Below the pieces are notes generated by a model that was not told the origin of the DNA, ran no database searches, and was given only the letters and a program-made list of their open reading frames with translations. A stretch of DNA of 64,000 nucleotides from contig CAUEEP010000938.1 in assembly GCA_958450365.1 (NCBI GenBank), forward strand, positions 1,550,001 through 1,614,000. The letters run 5' to 3'. The position numbers and the translations under genes are program-made. Shown here piece by piece: positions 9,801-21,201 of this stretch. How positions within the stretch are numbered: the first letter of the stretch is position 1; every line of letters starts with the position of its first letter. Source of the stretch: Mesorhabditis belari (taxonomy: Eukaryota > Nematoda > Chromadorea > Rhabditida > Rhabditidae).

Positions 9801-12106
9801 CTAGCAACCCGTTACCGCAAGGTGTCTACGATTTTGCTCAAGCCGTCTCCTCTAGCGCCCGTTTCGAGCCGGATAACAAAAATTTCAGGTAATACTTGGA
9901 AAAAATTGTTTTTAACCTTTATTGTTAATTAATTGTTGTTAATACAATAAAATAGTTAGATGTGTATTTTTGAAAACGATTCAGCCCCGACGATTTACTT
10001 TTGTTGCCATACTCAAGTGGAACCACTGGATCACCAAAAGGAGTCATGTTGACACACAAAAATTTTGGCACAATGACCGATGTGGTTTTGAAGTGAGAGA
10101 GTAGCTTTTCGTGAATTGATGAATTGATGAATTTCAGCCATTTCCACAAGGTGATGTACCCTGAAGTGATGCCAGGATATGAGCCGTTAAAGGTTTGAAA
10201 GTTTCTAGTGAATAAATAGCCTATGCATTTTTAACCAGAGCTGTTCACTGTTCATTTTTTAATCATTTTTAATCAGGGCTGTTCATTGACCAATTTTTTC
10301 CCAAGCCAAGTTTGGCTTCTTGACTGCCTTTGGCTAGCTATAGTTTTGGCTAGCTATAGCTTTGGCTAGCTATAGCTTTGGCTAGCTATAGCTTTGGCTA
10401 GCTATAACTTTGGCTAGCTATAACTTTGGCTAGCTATAGCTTTTGGATTCTTGAATAACCTCTGCTTTTAGCAATGTTACAGTATTCTTACTACGGTTCC
10501 AGGTTACAGTATTCTTACTACGGTTCCAGTATTCTTACTTACTAGTTAAAATCTATAGCTCAACGGATTAAATTATTCCAGGAAAGCGTTCTTCTTCTAC
10601 TCCCTTTCTACCACATTTACGGTTTTGGTCTCTTGATGAAAAACATCTTTGAGGGGACTACTGGAGTGATATTCTCGAAATTCGATCCAGTACTTCTTTG
10701 CCAGAAGATACAGGATTATAAGGTATGATAGAACTTGTTGGAAACGTTTGAATCGCCTCTTTAGGTTCAACAACTCTTCGTCGTCCCTCCCATTGTCATC
10801 TTTCTCGCAAAACATCCAGCTGTCTCTAAATTCAACTTGAGTTCCGTAAAGATGGTGAGTCAAAACTCTCCACAACATCGATTTTATCAATTGCAGATGT
10901 TCTCCGGGGCGGCACCCTGTGGGAAAGACATCATCGACGAGTTGCTCAATAAGCACAAGACGATCAGATTTTTTGGGCAAGGTGAAATCTCTCAAAGATC
11001 GGCTAATAGGTTTCCAAATTCATCTAAAAGTTTAGACCAATTAAATCCGAGTTTGTTAAACTAAAACTAGCCGAGATACTGCAAGTCAGCCAACAAGTCT
11101 CAAGCTAAACTAAAAACCCACTCAATTTCAGGTTATGGAATGACCGAGTGTGGAATGGTCTCTCATCTACCAGCTCCAAAAGCCAAGTCGACCATCTCGG
11201 CCGGGCGACTCACTTCAAACTTTGTGCAGAAGGTACCAAAAATGTAAGCTTAACTTTTTATCTATTCCAAATTTCCAGATCGTTGATCTAAAAACGGGCA
11301 AAGAGTGCAAAACGGGTGATCGAGGAGAGGTTTGGGTGGCTGGACCGACGATCATGAAGGGGTAAGCCGGGGTGATTGTAAGCTGTAAGCTGTAAGCTGT
11401 AAACTCTTATAGATATTTGAATCGACCCGAGGCGACAGCGGAAACGATCGATAAGGATGGCTGGTTGCATACAGGTGAAAAGAATGAAAAATTTTATCTT
11501 GTAAATTGAAAGATCTCTAGGCGACATTGGCTATTTGGACAAAGATGGGAATCTCTTCGTTGTCGATCGATTGAAAGAGTTGATAAAAGTGAAGGGGTTG
11601 CAGGTAGGATTCATTTTGAGTGCCGCCCAAATCAAAATTTGCATTTAAACTTTCACCTAAAGCCAATTCTCAGGTACCCCCGGCTGAACTCGAAGATCTC
11701 CTGTTATCACATCCGAAAATCCGAGACGCAGCCGTGATTGGGATTCCCGATTCAAGAAGTGGTTAGTCAAAATTGCCTAACTGAATACTTTCTATGACTA
11801 AATTTTGATTTGCTTGCTGATTACTCAATTCTACGTCCAACGAAACCCCCCAAAATTCAGGCGAAGCCCCAAAAGCTTTCGTTGTTCGTGCAGACGATCA
11901 TTTGTCAGCCGATGATGTGATCAATTTTGTCAAAAGCAAGTGAATCCTTTACTTTGAAACGATTGAAATTTGCAGGCAAGGTCTCATCGTATAAACAGTT
12001 GACGGGTGGGGTCGAGTTTTTGAGCGAGATCCCAAAGGCTCCGTCGGGGAAAATTCTTCGTCGACTCTTGCGGGATCAAGAAAACGCCAAAAAGAGCAAG
12101 ATTTGA
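6840..12106 (+). CDS. Acyl-CoA synthetase, 4-coumarate-CoA ligase-like, peroxisomal type
   Basis: Seventeen exons: 6840-6953, 7004-7120, 8695-8788, 8858-8964, 9779-9888, 9985-10092, 10138-10192, 10582-10722, 10765-10854, 10897-10981, 11132-11232, 11279-11361, 11413-11474, 11521-11603, 11674-11761, 11861-11935, 11976-12106; 547 aa. Family members adenylate a carboxylic acid with ATP and transfer it to CoA. P-loop [11 protein letters not shown] is near residues 190-200, YGMTE near 342-346, GDIGYLD near 423-429, DRLKE near 438-442, and the C-terminal PSGKILRR places the catalytic Lys near 530. Length is normal for the family. The last residues, SKI, fit a permissive PTS1, suggesting the peroxisome (inference). 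Intron 2 (1.57 kb) holds foldback elements and intron 4 a mariner derivative. The intron at 11936-11975 needs a GC-AG splice. Confidence 0.95.
7427..7830. mobile_element. Tc1/mariner-like foldback-family ends, in acs intron 2
   Basis: ATTGGGTTGATGAATTGAAA at 7428 and ATTGGGTTGGTAAATTGAAA at 7731 are two direct copies of the same terminal sequence. Each continues into GCCGGCTATT and a shared tail with CTTCTTCAAAAGAAACCC. Between them is GC-richer DNA (7560-7720) related to 45,620-45,680. No intact transposase. Confidence 0.7.
8056..8574. mobile_element. Foldback element, same family as 7427-7830
   Basis: The left end ATTGGGTTGGTGAATTGAAA is mirrored by a right end reading TTTCAATTCACCAATCCAAT. 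Arms of about 100 bp pair across a unique centre, with extra sequence in the right arm. About 520 bp, without coding capacity, in acs intron 2. Confidence 0.82.
9097..9639 (+). mobile_element. Mariner deletion derivative with intact terminal repeats
   Basis: Terminal inverted repeats TTAGGGTGGTGCAAAAGAAA (left) and its complement (right) are bounded by TA dinucleotides at 9095-9096 and 9640-9641. At 543 bp it is under half the length of a full mariner. It lies in acs intron 4 and encodes only the N-terminal part of a transposase. Confidence 0.92.
9279..9599 (+). CDS. Mariner transposase N-terminal DNA-binding domain (truncated)
   Basis: Uninterrupted ORF of 106 aa from ATG to stop. The first about 100 residues match the bipartite helix-turn-helix region of mariner transposases: an [10 protein letters not shown] start, [10 protein letters not shown] in the first [14 protein letters not shown], the linker GSRPE and a second HTH ending VTIERHL. 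The whole catalytic DDD domain is missing, and the stop comes four residues after the second HTH, just before the right terminal repeat. Fused to nothing. If expressed it could bind element ends without cutting (inference). Same strand as the host gene. Confidence 0.85.
   Translation: MVEQKFLLRAALLFNFKIGKSAAESHRSLCAAFGDSTLSLRQCQTWFQRFREEDETLEDYEHGSRPEVANEAKLRDVIQADPCQSARDLAKIFHCDHVTIERHLLF
10329..10442. repeat. 16-bp minisatellite TTTGGCTAGCTATAGC
   Basis: About seven copies in acs intron 7. The unit contains a self-complementary GCTAGC/GCTATAGC core. Confidence 0.93.
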
Positions 12107-12123
12107 TCTCTTTTAAATTGACG

Positions 12124-12129
12124 AATAAA
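12124..12129 (+). promoter_or_regulatory. Poly(A) signal AATAAA of acyl-CoA synthetase gene
   Basis: A canonical AATAAA 17 bp after the stop codon, which implies the very short 3' UTR common in nematodes. Confidence 0.7.
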
Positions 12130-12262
12130 TCTTTTGAATCCTTATTTTATGTTGGACATGTTTAGGTGGATTTGAAAACTTTTCGAAAAACTATTTCATT
12201 AAGATATTCAAAAAAACTTTAAATCATTCAAATCACTCAAATGTCTTTTTCTTTCTCTCCTC

Positions 12263-13905
12263 TACAGTCATGCACAAAAGTCTTGTAACATCCAGTTTAG
12301 CAAATTTCAAAGTGTAATAACTTTTTTGCAAAGAGGCCGATTCCCAAACAGTTTTTGGTTTTTAGTTGTCAAAAATTTCTATTTTTATATGCAAGAAAAA
12401 CTTTATTGAAACGATTAACAAAAATTAAGAAAAACAAATAAAAACAAAAAACGGGCGTATTTTTGATGCTCAAAAGTCTTGTAACATTTGAAAACAAACA
12501 TAGAAATTATCAAATTTTTAATACTTCATTGGTCCACCTTTAGCTTTGTTAACTTCCTGGATCCGCTTTGGCATTGAATAAACTAAATCGCGTAGAATTT
12601 GGGCTCCCAGGGATGACTGGGTACGGCGAATGAAGAACCAAATCTCTATCTTCGAGTTGAATCGCTTTCCCTCCAGCTTCGACTTCAAAAAAGCCCAAAG
12701 ATGCTCAAATCTGGGCTGTATGGAGGAGCTGAGATAATTTGAACACGATTTGCTTTGAACCATCCTGGAAAACGAGCTTTTCCACCATTTGCAAGAGTGA
12801 CGACCCGGCCCATTAGCAATTGACTCTTGTGGCAAGGCGCATTATCCTGATAAAGCAGCCATCCAAGGCCCATTTTTGCAATTGAAAATGGCAGAAGATG
12901 ATTCTGGAGAACTGATTTGTAGCCTTCAGCGTTGAGCGTTGAGTTTTCTAGCACTAGCGGACCTGGTGAATTTCTCGGCATTGCACCTGAAAGACAGAGT
13001 TGAGAGTGTGCACCACGAAAGTAGCCCTTACCCCAAAGCATGATTGATCCGTGGCCAAATTTCACGGTTGGTCGCACATATCTGATGTTGTACCGCTTTC
13101 CTATTGGTCTTCTGATCAAGTGGTTGCCATCCGGGCGAAAAAGATTGACTTTTGACTCATCAGTATAAATCACATTTGCTCAATCATTTTTTCATACTTC
13201 TTTGCAAACTCCAAATGAATCTTCCGATGCTTGGCATTCATCAAGGGCTTCTTGGCTGCTCTTCTTGTCACCAACCCACCACGAATCAAGCGTCGGCTCA
13301 CTGTCATTCGTGATACATCCTTGCCGAATTGACTCTTCATCATGACGACTCCGTCGCTCGCATTGAGATCCTTGTTATTTTTGTGAGCTTTGACGAGCGC
13401 TTTATCCTCTCTGGGTGTTGTAATTGGTGGACGGTTTGATTTTGAAGCTCGGTGAACAGATCCAGTCGTTTTGAACGTCCGGACAATTATAGATACCATT
13501 TTTTCACTGCATTTGAAGAGAGCTGCCACATCTTTTCTCTGAATTCTTTTCTCTCGCGCTTCCACAATTTTTTCTATGTCCCGAGTTGACAAATATTGTC
13601 CAGGCATCTAAAAAAATAATTTTTTGTTATATAAAAAGAAAATAAAAAGAAAAACAAAACAAAAAAAGCAAAATACTTCAAATGTTACAAGACTTTTGAG
13701 CATCAAAAATACGCTCGTTTTTTGTTTTTATTTGTTTTTCTTAATTTTTGTTAATCGTTTCAATAAAGTTTTTCTTGCATATAAAAATAGAATTTTTTGA
13801 CAACTGAAAACCAAAAACTGTTTGGGAATCGGCCTCTTTGCAAAAAAGTTATTACACTTTGAAATTTGCTAAACTGGATGTTACAAGACTTTTGTGCATG
13901 ACTGT
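12263..13905 (-). mobile_element. Tc1-like transposon, copy A
   Basis: Long terminal inverted repeats begin TACAGTCATGCACAAAAGTC and end with the complement at 13905, including TA target bases; about 240 bp at each end correspond. Total 1.64 kb. The transposase is on the minus strand. It lies 155 bp downstream of the acyl-CoA synthetase stop, with a second partial copy directly to the right. Confidence 0.95.
12518..13607 (-). pseudogene. Tc1-like transposase, two frameshifts
   Basis: Reading leftwards from 13607: a paired HTH N-terminal domain (13607-13170, 145 aa), then in another frame the catalytic region with FTDES-like first Asp and YQDNAPCH second Asp (13173-12685). After SPDL comes a second frame change, with the Glu-containing FEHLWAF segment in a third frame down to 12518. 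The first break is just before the first catalytic Asp; the second is a small loss between SPDL and EHLW. Both breaks also occur in copy B, so the copies cannot encode their own full transposase. Confidence 0.88.
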
Positions 13906-13955
13906 ACTTTATATATTTCTCATAAGATTATGAAAAATTGAGTACAAAATTGAGT

Positions 13956-14412
13956 ACAGCCCAGATTTGAGCATCTTTGGGCTTTTTTGAAGTCGAAGCT
14001 GGAGGGAAAGCGATTCAACTCGAAGATAGAGATTTGGTTCTTCATTCGCCGTACCCAGTCATCCCTGGGAGCCCAAATTCTACGCGATTTAGTTTATTCA
14101 ATGCCAAAGCGGATCCAGGAAGTTAACAAAGCTAAAGGTGGACCAATGAAGTATTAAAAATTTGATAATTTCTATGTTTGTTTTCAAATGTTACAAGACT
14201 TTTGAGCATCAAAAATACGCCCGCTTTTTGTTTTTATTTATTTTTCTTAATTTTTGTTAATCGTTTCATGAAAGTTTTTCTTGCATATAAAAATAGAAAT
14301 TTTTGACAACTAAAAACCAAAAACTGTTTGGGAATTCGCCTCTTTGCAAAAAAGTTATTACACTTTGAAATTTGCTAAACTGGATGTTACAAGACTTTTG
14401 TGCATGACTGTA
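13956..14412 (+). mobile_element. Partial Tc1-like copy, inverted relative to copy A
   Basis: Carries the transposase C-terminal end (CAGCCCAGATTTGAGCATC onward) on the plus strand, then one complete terminal repeat ending GCATGACTGTA. It lacks the rest. It shows the same deletion after the SPDL codons as the full copies. Confidence 0.9.
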
Positions 14413-14510
14413 TTTCTTGCTTCTACAATTGCTTTTTTTGTCTGGTGTTGATAAATCTGAAAAATCAGGCATCTGAAAAAAATTAAAACTACAAAAATAT
14501 AGGCAAGCTA

Positions 14511-15735
14511 CGGGAGTGGGACAAATGCGACCTTTTTTGCGCACCCGGGACATTTGCCCACTTTTTTTTGCGCACCCGGGACATTTGCGCACCTTTTCGC
14601 CCATTATAACAAGGACTGCCCTAGACCCAGATAATCGTTTTGTTAGATTCCTATTAACGTGTAGTTTTAAGGGATTGGCGCGAAAGCGGCGTAGATGCGC
14701 TACCGTACCCCCCGCCCAAAAATTTTCCTTTTGCCATTTTTTTCATTTTTTCATTCCATGATGGAATCGGAAACTTTCTGTTTGTTCAGATTTATGCCGA
14801 GTTTTCTTCCCTCCGTGAAATCTATTATGTTTTTGTGGCGCTTTTTTAAAGTGCTCTCTCCCCTCGTTCGTTCTCTCCTTTGTATATTGTTTGCCCATAT
14901 TTGCTGTTTAAGTGTGCTGTGTTAGGTAAGGGATTTGGTTTCTTTAGGGTTTTTTTAGAATTTTACAAATTCCTTGCAAAAAACTACATTGGAAAAGCTG
15001 TCAATGGGAACTTTCGCCGGCCACCCACGTATCCTGTTGATAAATGGAATGTTTACAGTCGTGTTATCCAATCTCAGCAACTTGGTAATGCAACACACGA
15101 GGCGTTTAATTCTTTATTGAAGGTTTGTTGGTAATTTCGGTATAATTTTTATTTATCTTTAGTCCGGACCAAAGAGTCCACATCCTGGTTACATTGTGTG
15201 TCGGCTTTATGGGGAAACGATGAATGCTTTTAATCGCTTGAAGCTTGCTACGACTCGCAACCTTTTGTTGGTATAACAGTATCCTCAGAGTAAAAAGGTT
15301 ATTTTTCGCCAAGATCAACGTTTTCACGCTGTTTTAAATGGTAGAACCAATAGTGCCCATTTTTTACACTTGTCTCAATTATTGCCTCATATTGTATCAC
15401 GTTAGTTGTTACTTGTCTCGCTTTGTTGCTTTTAGCTTTCCTTTCAATATATGTTATTTGTTATTTTATTATGAATAAAATGTTGTTTTGATTGATAAAA
15501 CTACCATCAAAAAGACAGGAAAACAACCGATACCATCAAGAAATGAAAGCTACAGACCAATAGCAGGAAAAAAAACAAAAAGTGAAGCCAAGTGATCCTG
15601 TGGTTCTAGGGCAGTCCTTGTTATAATGGACAAAAAGGTGCGCAAATATCCCGGGTGCGCAAAAAAAATAGTGCGGAAATGTCCTAAGTGCGCTAAAAAA
15701 AGGTGCGGAAATGTCCCGGGTGCGCAGCTTTTTTT
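14511..15735 (+). mobile_element. MULE-type element with transposase remnant
   Basis: The left terminal region starts GGGAGTGGGACAAATGCGAC with repeated GCGCACCCGGGACATTTGC words. The right terminal region (about 15,600-15,735) carries the same words inverted, and a shared inner segment GGCAGTCCTTGTTATAA is present at both ends. The inside holds a fragment of a MULE transposase. The ends are imperfect, so exact boundaries are uncertain. Confidence 0.75.
14990..15290 (+). pseudogene. MULE transposase C-terminal remnant
   Basis: A frame reading RRPPTYPVDKWNVYSRVIQ then GNATHEAFNSLLK at about 15,015-15,123 is followed, after a GT..AG gap ending near 15,163, by SGPKSPHPGYIVCRLYGE. This matches the end of MULE transposases (WNVYDR...NN..E..H..., then HP..W.FI..L), although the usual tNNxxEg is degenerate. 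The catalytic core is not present and no start is seen. It is a remnant inside the element at 14511-15735. Confidence 0.6.
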
Positions 15736-16126
15736 CCGCATCTTGCCCATTAGCGCACCTTTTTTCGCGTTTTAAAAAAGCTAATATTAACCAATTTCTA
15801 TTCCAAAAGTTGTTTTTCTAGGTAATTTTAGGGTGTCGAATCGAAATTTTGACATATCAGAGCTTGTGGAAACAAACGGACGGAGTTATACAAAGAGAAA
15901 AATCAACAACTTTCTGTAATTTGACCTAGCCGTTTTGTCTTTCAAATTGGTTCCACACGCTCTATTATGTCAAAATTTGAATTCGATACCCTCAAATTAC
16001 CTAGAAAAACAACTTTTGGAATAGAAATTGGTTAATATTAGCTTTTTAGAGCTTTTTTAAAACGCGAAAAAAGGTGCGCTGATGGGCAAGGTGCGCAAAA
16101 AAAAGGTCGCATTTGTCCCACTCCCG
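15736..16126. mobile_element. Foldback element with MULE-family ends
   Basis: Arms of about 170 bp form an inverted pair. The outer part reads GCGCACCTTTTTTCGCGTTT and the inner part contains the CTAGGTAATTTTAGGGTGTCG region and its complement. The right end terminates in GTCGCATTTGTCCCACTCCC. It abuts the MULE element. Confidence 0.8.
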
Positions 16127-16472
16127 AAGTTACAAGTTAATTGATTAAAATGAGGCAAATTTTACAATTAGATGACTAAGTATCTTAAAGCTGTATTGTA
16201 GGTATTTTATCGCGAATTTCTTTTGAAAAGTTCATTTTCGGGTTCTCCGATTTTCGAGTCAATTGTATATTTCTTTTATCCTTACCACTCAACCAATTCT
16301 CAATGCCAATTTCCTATTCTCTGCCCCGAGCGTCTCTTTCGTTCACTCGCGTCGCGTTTCAGCATTATAAAGTTTATTCGTTCAAATCACATTTTCACCC
16401 TTACCGATTCTTTTTTTGAGCCAAATTTATAATCAAATTAAATCTTTACTTTTAGATTGATGCCGTAATCGA
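16127..16472. promoter_or_regulatory. Promoter/5' region of pfs-2/WDR33 homologue
   Basis: About 350 bp between a transposon end and the start codon, with no ORF of note. A trans-splice-type acceptor TTTACTTTTAG ends at 16454, 18 bp before the ATG. No TATA-like element can be assigned with confidence. Confidence 0.45.
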
Positions 16473-19400
16473 ATGACAACCATCACCACGAACATGATGA
16501 ACCCCGGTCCAAGCCTTGGATATCGGTTCCAACAGATGCCTGGGGTTGGTCCTTTTTTGGATTAGTTGCTAGGTTAAAACCTTGGTTGATTAGAGTCTGT
16601 TATTAGGTTTATTCTTACATAAACACAATCTGAACATAAAACGGTAGAATGGAATAAGCTATTCTTCTAGTTGAGCTAAAACGAAAGCCAGCAATTTCAT
16701 TGTATTCAATTATGCATAAAGTAACTTTGAAAGTTTTTATTATCTTTTTCTTTTAGAGAGTTGTCGACGAAATATTAATGGGCGAGGGGCCTGGACGAAG
16801 GCTTCGAAAGAATGTGGCTAATGTGCGAAGACACGTCGACTACGTTCCATGCTGCCTAAACTTAACACAAGTATGTTTTAAATGTCTACGTTCTAGTTTA
16901 TCTAGCAAACAATTTTACCTCTATCTGATTTCTTTCAGAATCGTCTGATTCAATTGGGACGTCAAGATCGCCGTGCTGCTCAGCCCGATGAACTCTACCA
17001 AAACACGCCGCTGCCACCAGCTGCCACACCTGACAAACCTGTAAGTTTATTTTTATCACGTTCAATTTGTGACTGAAAATGTTTAGATTGATTGCGTAAA
17101 CACAAAGTTTGTCCGGGCCGCCATGAACAAAGTGAAATGCCCTGTATACACGTTAGCGGTTGGTAACTGTTGCTTCTTATTTTATAGTAAAGGAAAACAA
17201 AGTTTTGTTGGTTGCTTCATTTAGGTCTTATTTAACTTGATATGCAAGAGTAAGCTGTAGGATTTGTACACTTTTATGCTATTTTATTTAGTGGACACCC
17301 GAAGGAAAGCGCTTGATCACTGGTGCGTCCACTGGTGAGTTCACGTTGTGGAATGGTGTTGCATTCAACTTCGAGACGATTCTTCAGGTACAACGCGGAA
17401 CTTTTGAAAAATTTCAAGCTTTTTTCGGTTTGTTTTTACCTTTTCAGCATTTTCGATGAAACGATATTCCAGTTTGTGAAATAAATAAGAGGGATATGGA
17501 ATATCGTGGAGAAAATGGCTTCAGCTTTTTGCCGATGAGCACATGCCGCAAATAAATAAAGACCCTTTTAGCGGCTTGTGTGAGGCTGTCCCACTCGGAA
17601 ATTCACTTTGCCCTTTTCTATTAACGTTTTCTAAAAGTATGGGCAATAAATTGTTTTTGAAGATTCAAAAGTTTTTCTCCAAAAGCAAAGTATAAAACTT
17701 TTTGATATTTGGTCACTTATAAACCTATAATATGTTTTGATTGGATACAGGGAAATAGAACCAATTTTTGTGTAAAGGTGGCGAGGGATAACAGGAAACT
17801 TGTAAAAAGGGTGTTAATCGACATCGATAGAATTTTAGCGATTGAATATTTTTCACTTCTAGACCTAGTTTAAAGCACCGTTTCCTCTTTTTCTAAACCA
17901 CATAGCATTAGTTGAATCTTTTTCGTATTCACAGCTTTCAGGCGCACGATGTACCAATTCGATCAATGTCCTGGTCCCATAATGGGCATTGGTTGATCAG
18001 TGGTGATGGCGGTGGCTTCATCAAATACTGGCAGCCCAATATGAACAACGTGCACATGTTTCTTGCTCATAAAGACGAAGCGGTTCGTGGATTGAGGTAG
18101 TTGTTTTGCTCATTCAAAGATAATAGTAACAAGTTCAGATTTGGGCCAAATGACGCAAAATTTGTTTCTGGATCGGAGGATGCTACCGCAAAAATTTGGG
18201 ATTTCGCGCGTTTCACAGAAGAGGCAACACTACGTGGTCATGGTTCAGAAGTGAATTAATTTTTTTGTAGCTTTTAACTATATTTTTGTGCTATTAAGAT
18301 TCGATGTGTCGATTGGCATCCATCGAAAGCGTTGATTGTGAGTGGAAGCAAAGATACTCAACAACCCGTGAAGCTTTGGGATGCAATGAGTGGGAAATGC
18401 GTGAGCACACTGTACGTATACCTTAGCTAGTGAAAACCTTTATGCAACTTGAAATTGTGATTCATTTTTAGACAGCATCACAAGTCTTCGGTAATGTCTG
18501 TCGAATTCAATCAAAATGGAAATTGGTTGTTAACAGCGTCCAGAGATCAGGTTTTTATTTGCCTAATTCAGTTTTATTTTCAATTTGCAGCTGGTGAAAA
18601 TGTACGATATCCGCACGATGAAAGTTATGAGAAATTTCCGCGGACACAAGAAAGAAGTGACATGTAAGTGTTTCAATTGTTCGATTTTATCTTTTGCTTC
18701 TGATTTTATTTTTTATTTTATTTTAGCTCTCGCTTGGCACCCAGTTCACGAAGGACTTTTTGTTACGGGTGGTGGTGATGGTTCGATTGCCTATTGGCTT
18801 GTGGATCATGAAAAAGAGGTTCGAGTTTTTGAATTTCATGTATCTTCTTTTTCTTTTCGACAAGCTCTTTTTCACTAGCAGCAACTAATTATTTTTTTCA
18901 GATTGCCTTATTGGAAAATGCGCACGATCAAGCAATTTGGTGTATGAAATGGCATCCACTTGGCCATATTTTGGCTACAGGATCTAACGATAATAATACA
19001 AAGTTCTGGGCTCGAAACCGACCGGGAGATACTCAAGTAAAACTTTTTTGCGATGACTTACCTAGGTTTTGTTTTCAGGAAGACATCTTTGGGCTTGCTT
19101 CATTTCAATCGTCTCTACTGGGAACGTCGGATCAAAGAGAGCAGAAAATTATGTTCAAGGATCGAGAAAAAGAGGCTTCTGCAGTTGTTATTCCTGGTTA
19201 GTTTATAATTTTTGCATTGGCTAAATTTTTTGCTCAGGAATGGGTCTTGATGAGGACGTTTATCAAAGCATGAACAAAGACGTTGGATCAGTTTCGATTC
19301 CGTTGTCTATAGATGAGATGGTTCCGGTAAGCTTTATAAAAGTGCATTAAATAAGTTTTAAATTTTAGGGACTCAACACCGGTGCTCGACGCACTTTGAT

Positions 19401-20814
19401 TAAACAACCGCCAGCGAAAAAGGCGCAACGCCAGTTTGAAAGAATGTGGAATGTGGCCAAACCGGGAACTGGAGAAGACAACTATGACGGAGAAGATGCT
19501 ATGGACGAGATTGACCCTTATGCGAGAGCGTTAGTTAATTTTGTATTTGGTTGATTTCGAAAATTTTAGTGAGAAGAAAAGCTTGTTGGGTCCACCACCG
19601 TCATCGACTAGCATGCTGGGAGGAGGAGGCTCTCAAATTACTTCAGGTATGCGGTTTATTCTTTTAATAAGCTATATTTTTTTCTAGTTCCACCACCTAC
19701 AAAGCCGACGTCTATGCTTACTGGAGCAAATAGAGGATACCTTGGCCCACAAAGACCAACACTCTTGGCCAGACCACCTCAGGCGCAACCAGCAAACGAT
19801 CAAGAAATGTCGCTGGGTAAAGTTTTCGCAATTTCTATACCATTCAGCTGCAAAGCATTTGCTGATTTTATACAAATTAACTTTTATTTGCAATAATCTA
19901 ATTTAGGTGCAGCGAATCAACCACCACGACCTCCATTTCCGCCAAGTGGATGGCCACCAGGAATTCCGATGCCTCCCAACATTGCTGCCATGCACAGCGC
20001 ACAACAACAAAGACAGCCGCTTGGAGCAGCGATCAATGATGAAGTTGGCTTGGCTTTGTATGCTTCTTTTACTTTATTTTAGGATTACCGACAACAACCA
20101 GCTGATGAGGATTATCGAGAAGTTGACGAAGATTATCGCCAAGACTACGCATCAAACGTTCCTCAAGCGACCAACGGAAGAGAAGACCCGACAAGTTGGA
20201 AGAAAAACGGATATCACGCCAATGCTCAGGTAAAATTTCTTTATTCGGGGACTTTAATCAATAATTTTTAGGCACCGCCACCTTTTCAATCGCAAACAAA
20301 TCAAGCTCCTCTAAAAGATCATCAGGTATTATATATTTGTCTACCCAATGCATACCTACTTGTTTAAATTCAGAACGAGTTTTCACAGCGAATACCATTT
20401 TCTGGACACGTACCTGAGCCTCAAGTTAGTGCCCCTCTCCCAGGAATGCCTCCACAATGGCCGCCCGTAGGTGTGAACTTTGCTATGCCGCCTCCTGGCA
20501 TGGGAGTTCCTCAGCCTCAACAAATGGTGAGTCTAGATAATTATAATTTGATAAGAAATGTCGGATTAGTCGCATTTATTTTAGAATGCGATACCGCAAA
20601 TGGTTGTTACAGCGCCGCAGCAATTCAATGCTCCGCCTCCACAACAAATGGGAGCACTGCCGCAAAATCAGCAGGTAGATTTAAGTCGAACGCATGATTC
20701 ATTTACTCTACGGTAAATCTTACTTTCTAGGGCGGACGGGGCGGCTATCAAGGTGGGCAAGGTCCAATGCGTGGACAGCGAGGACGTGGCAGAGGACGAG
20801 GTCGACCCTATTAG
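16473..20814 (+). CDS. pfs-2: WDR33/PFS-2 homologue, pre-mRNA polyadenylation factor
   Basis: Twenty-three exons: 16473-16544, 16757-16870, 16939-17040, 17087-17158, 17292-17387, 17942-18096, 18139-18250, 18299-18411, 18472-18550, 18591-18663, 18727-18818, 18902-19036, 19079-19196, 19238-19326, 19369-19529, 19570-19646, 19688-19816, 19907-20043, 20083-20229, 20272-20325, 20374-20526, 20585-20674, 20731-20814; 817 aa. In CPSF, WDR33 helps recognise AAUAAA and drives 3' end formation in the nucleus. WD40 repeats span about residues 100-405 ([50 protein letters not shown]) and are strongly conserved, including DYVPCCLN before them. The tail is Pro/Gln-rich, with an acidic DEDYR stretch and a C-terminal RGG/GRGRGRG box. 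The fourth junction (LA|WTPEG) is one residue shorter than usual. Complete; no lesion seen. Confidence 0.97.
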
Positions 20815-21201
20815 CTTCATTACAGAGTCTTTTAAGTGTATCCCTAGAATTTTTATACATTCCTTTTATCATTTATTTTAATCATCCGTTTCACCCTATG
20901 ATTTATTTGATTTACGGGTTCATTTTTCATTCAACTTTTTATTGTGTTTGTCGATCGAGTTGTTGTATTCTTGTTAAATTAATTGTTGGTCGCTTAAGTT
21001 CGAGTTATTCATAAAGTGATTTAACCATTTAGCGTTTGGAATACATGAAACCATACAATTGACATTTCATTTGAAAACCCAAATTGAGATTTTCCATTCT
21101 ATTGCGCAATTCAAAGTGAATTTTTTTACAAACCACACGAGTTCTTGCCCATTTTATTACAACCAAAAAGAATACGTGTTCAAAAATTAAAGTCAAAATA
21201 T
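20815..21201. other. Convergent 3' ends spacer
   Basis: AT-rich 387 bp between the stop codons of two convergent genes; 3' UTRs expected. No exact AATAAA is obvious on the plus strand (ATAAAG near 21,012 may serve). Confidence 0.6.
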
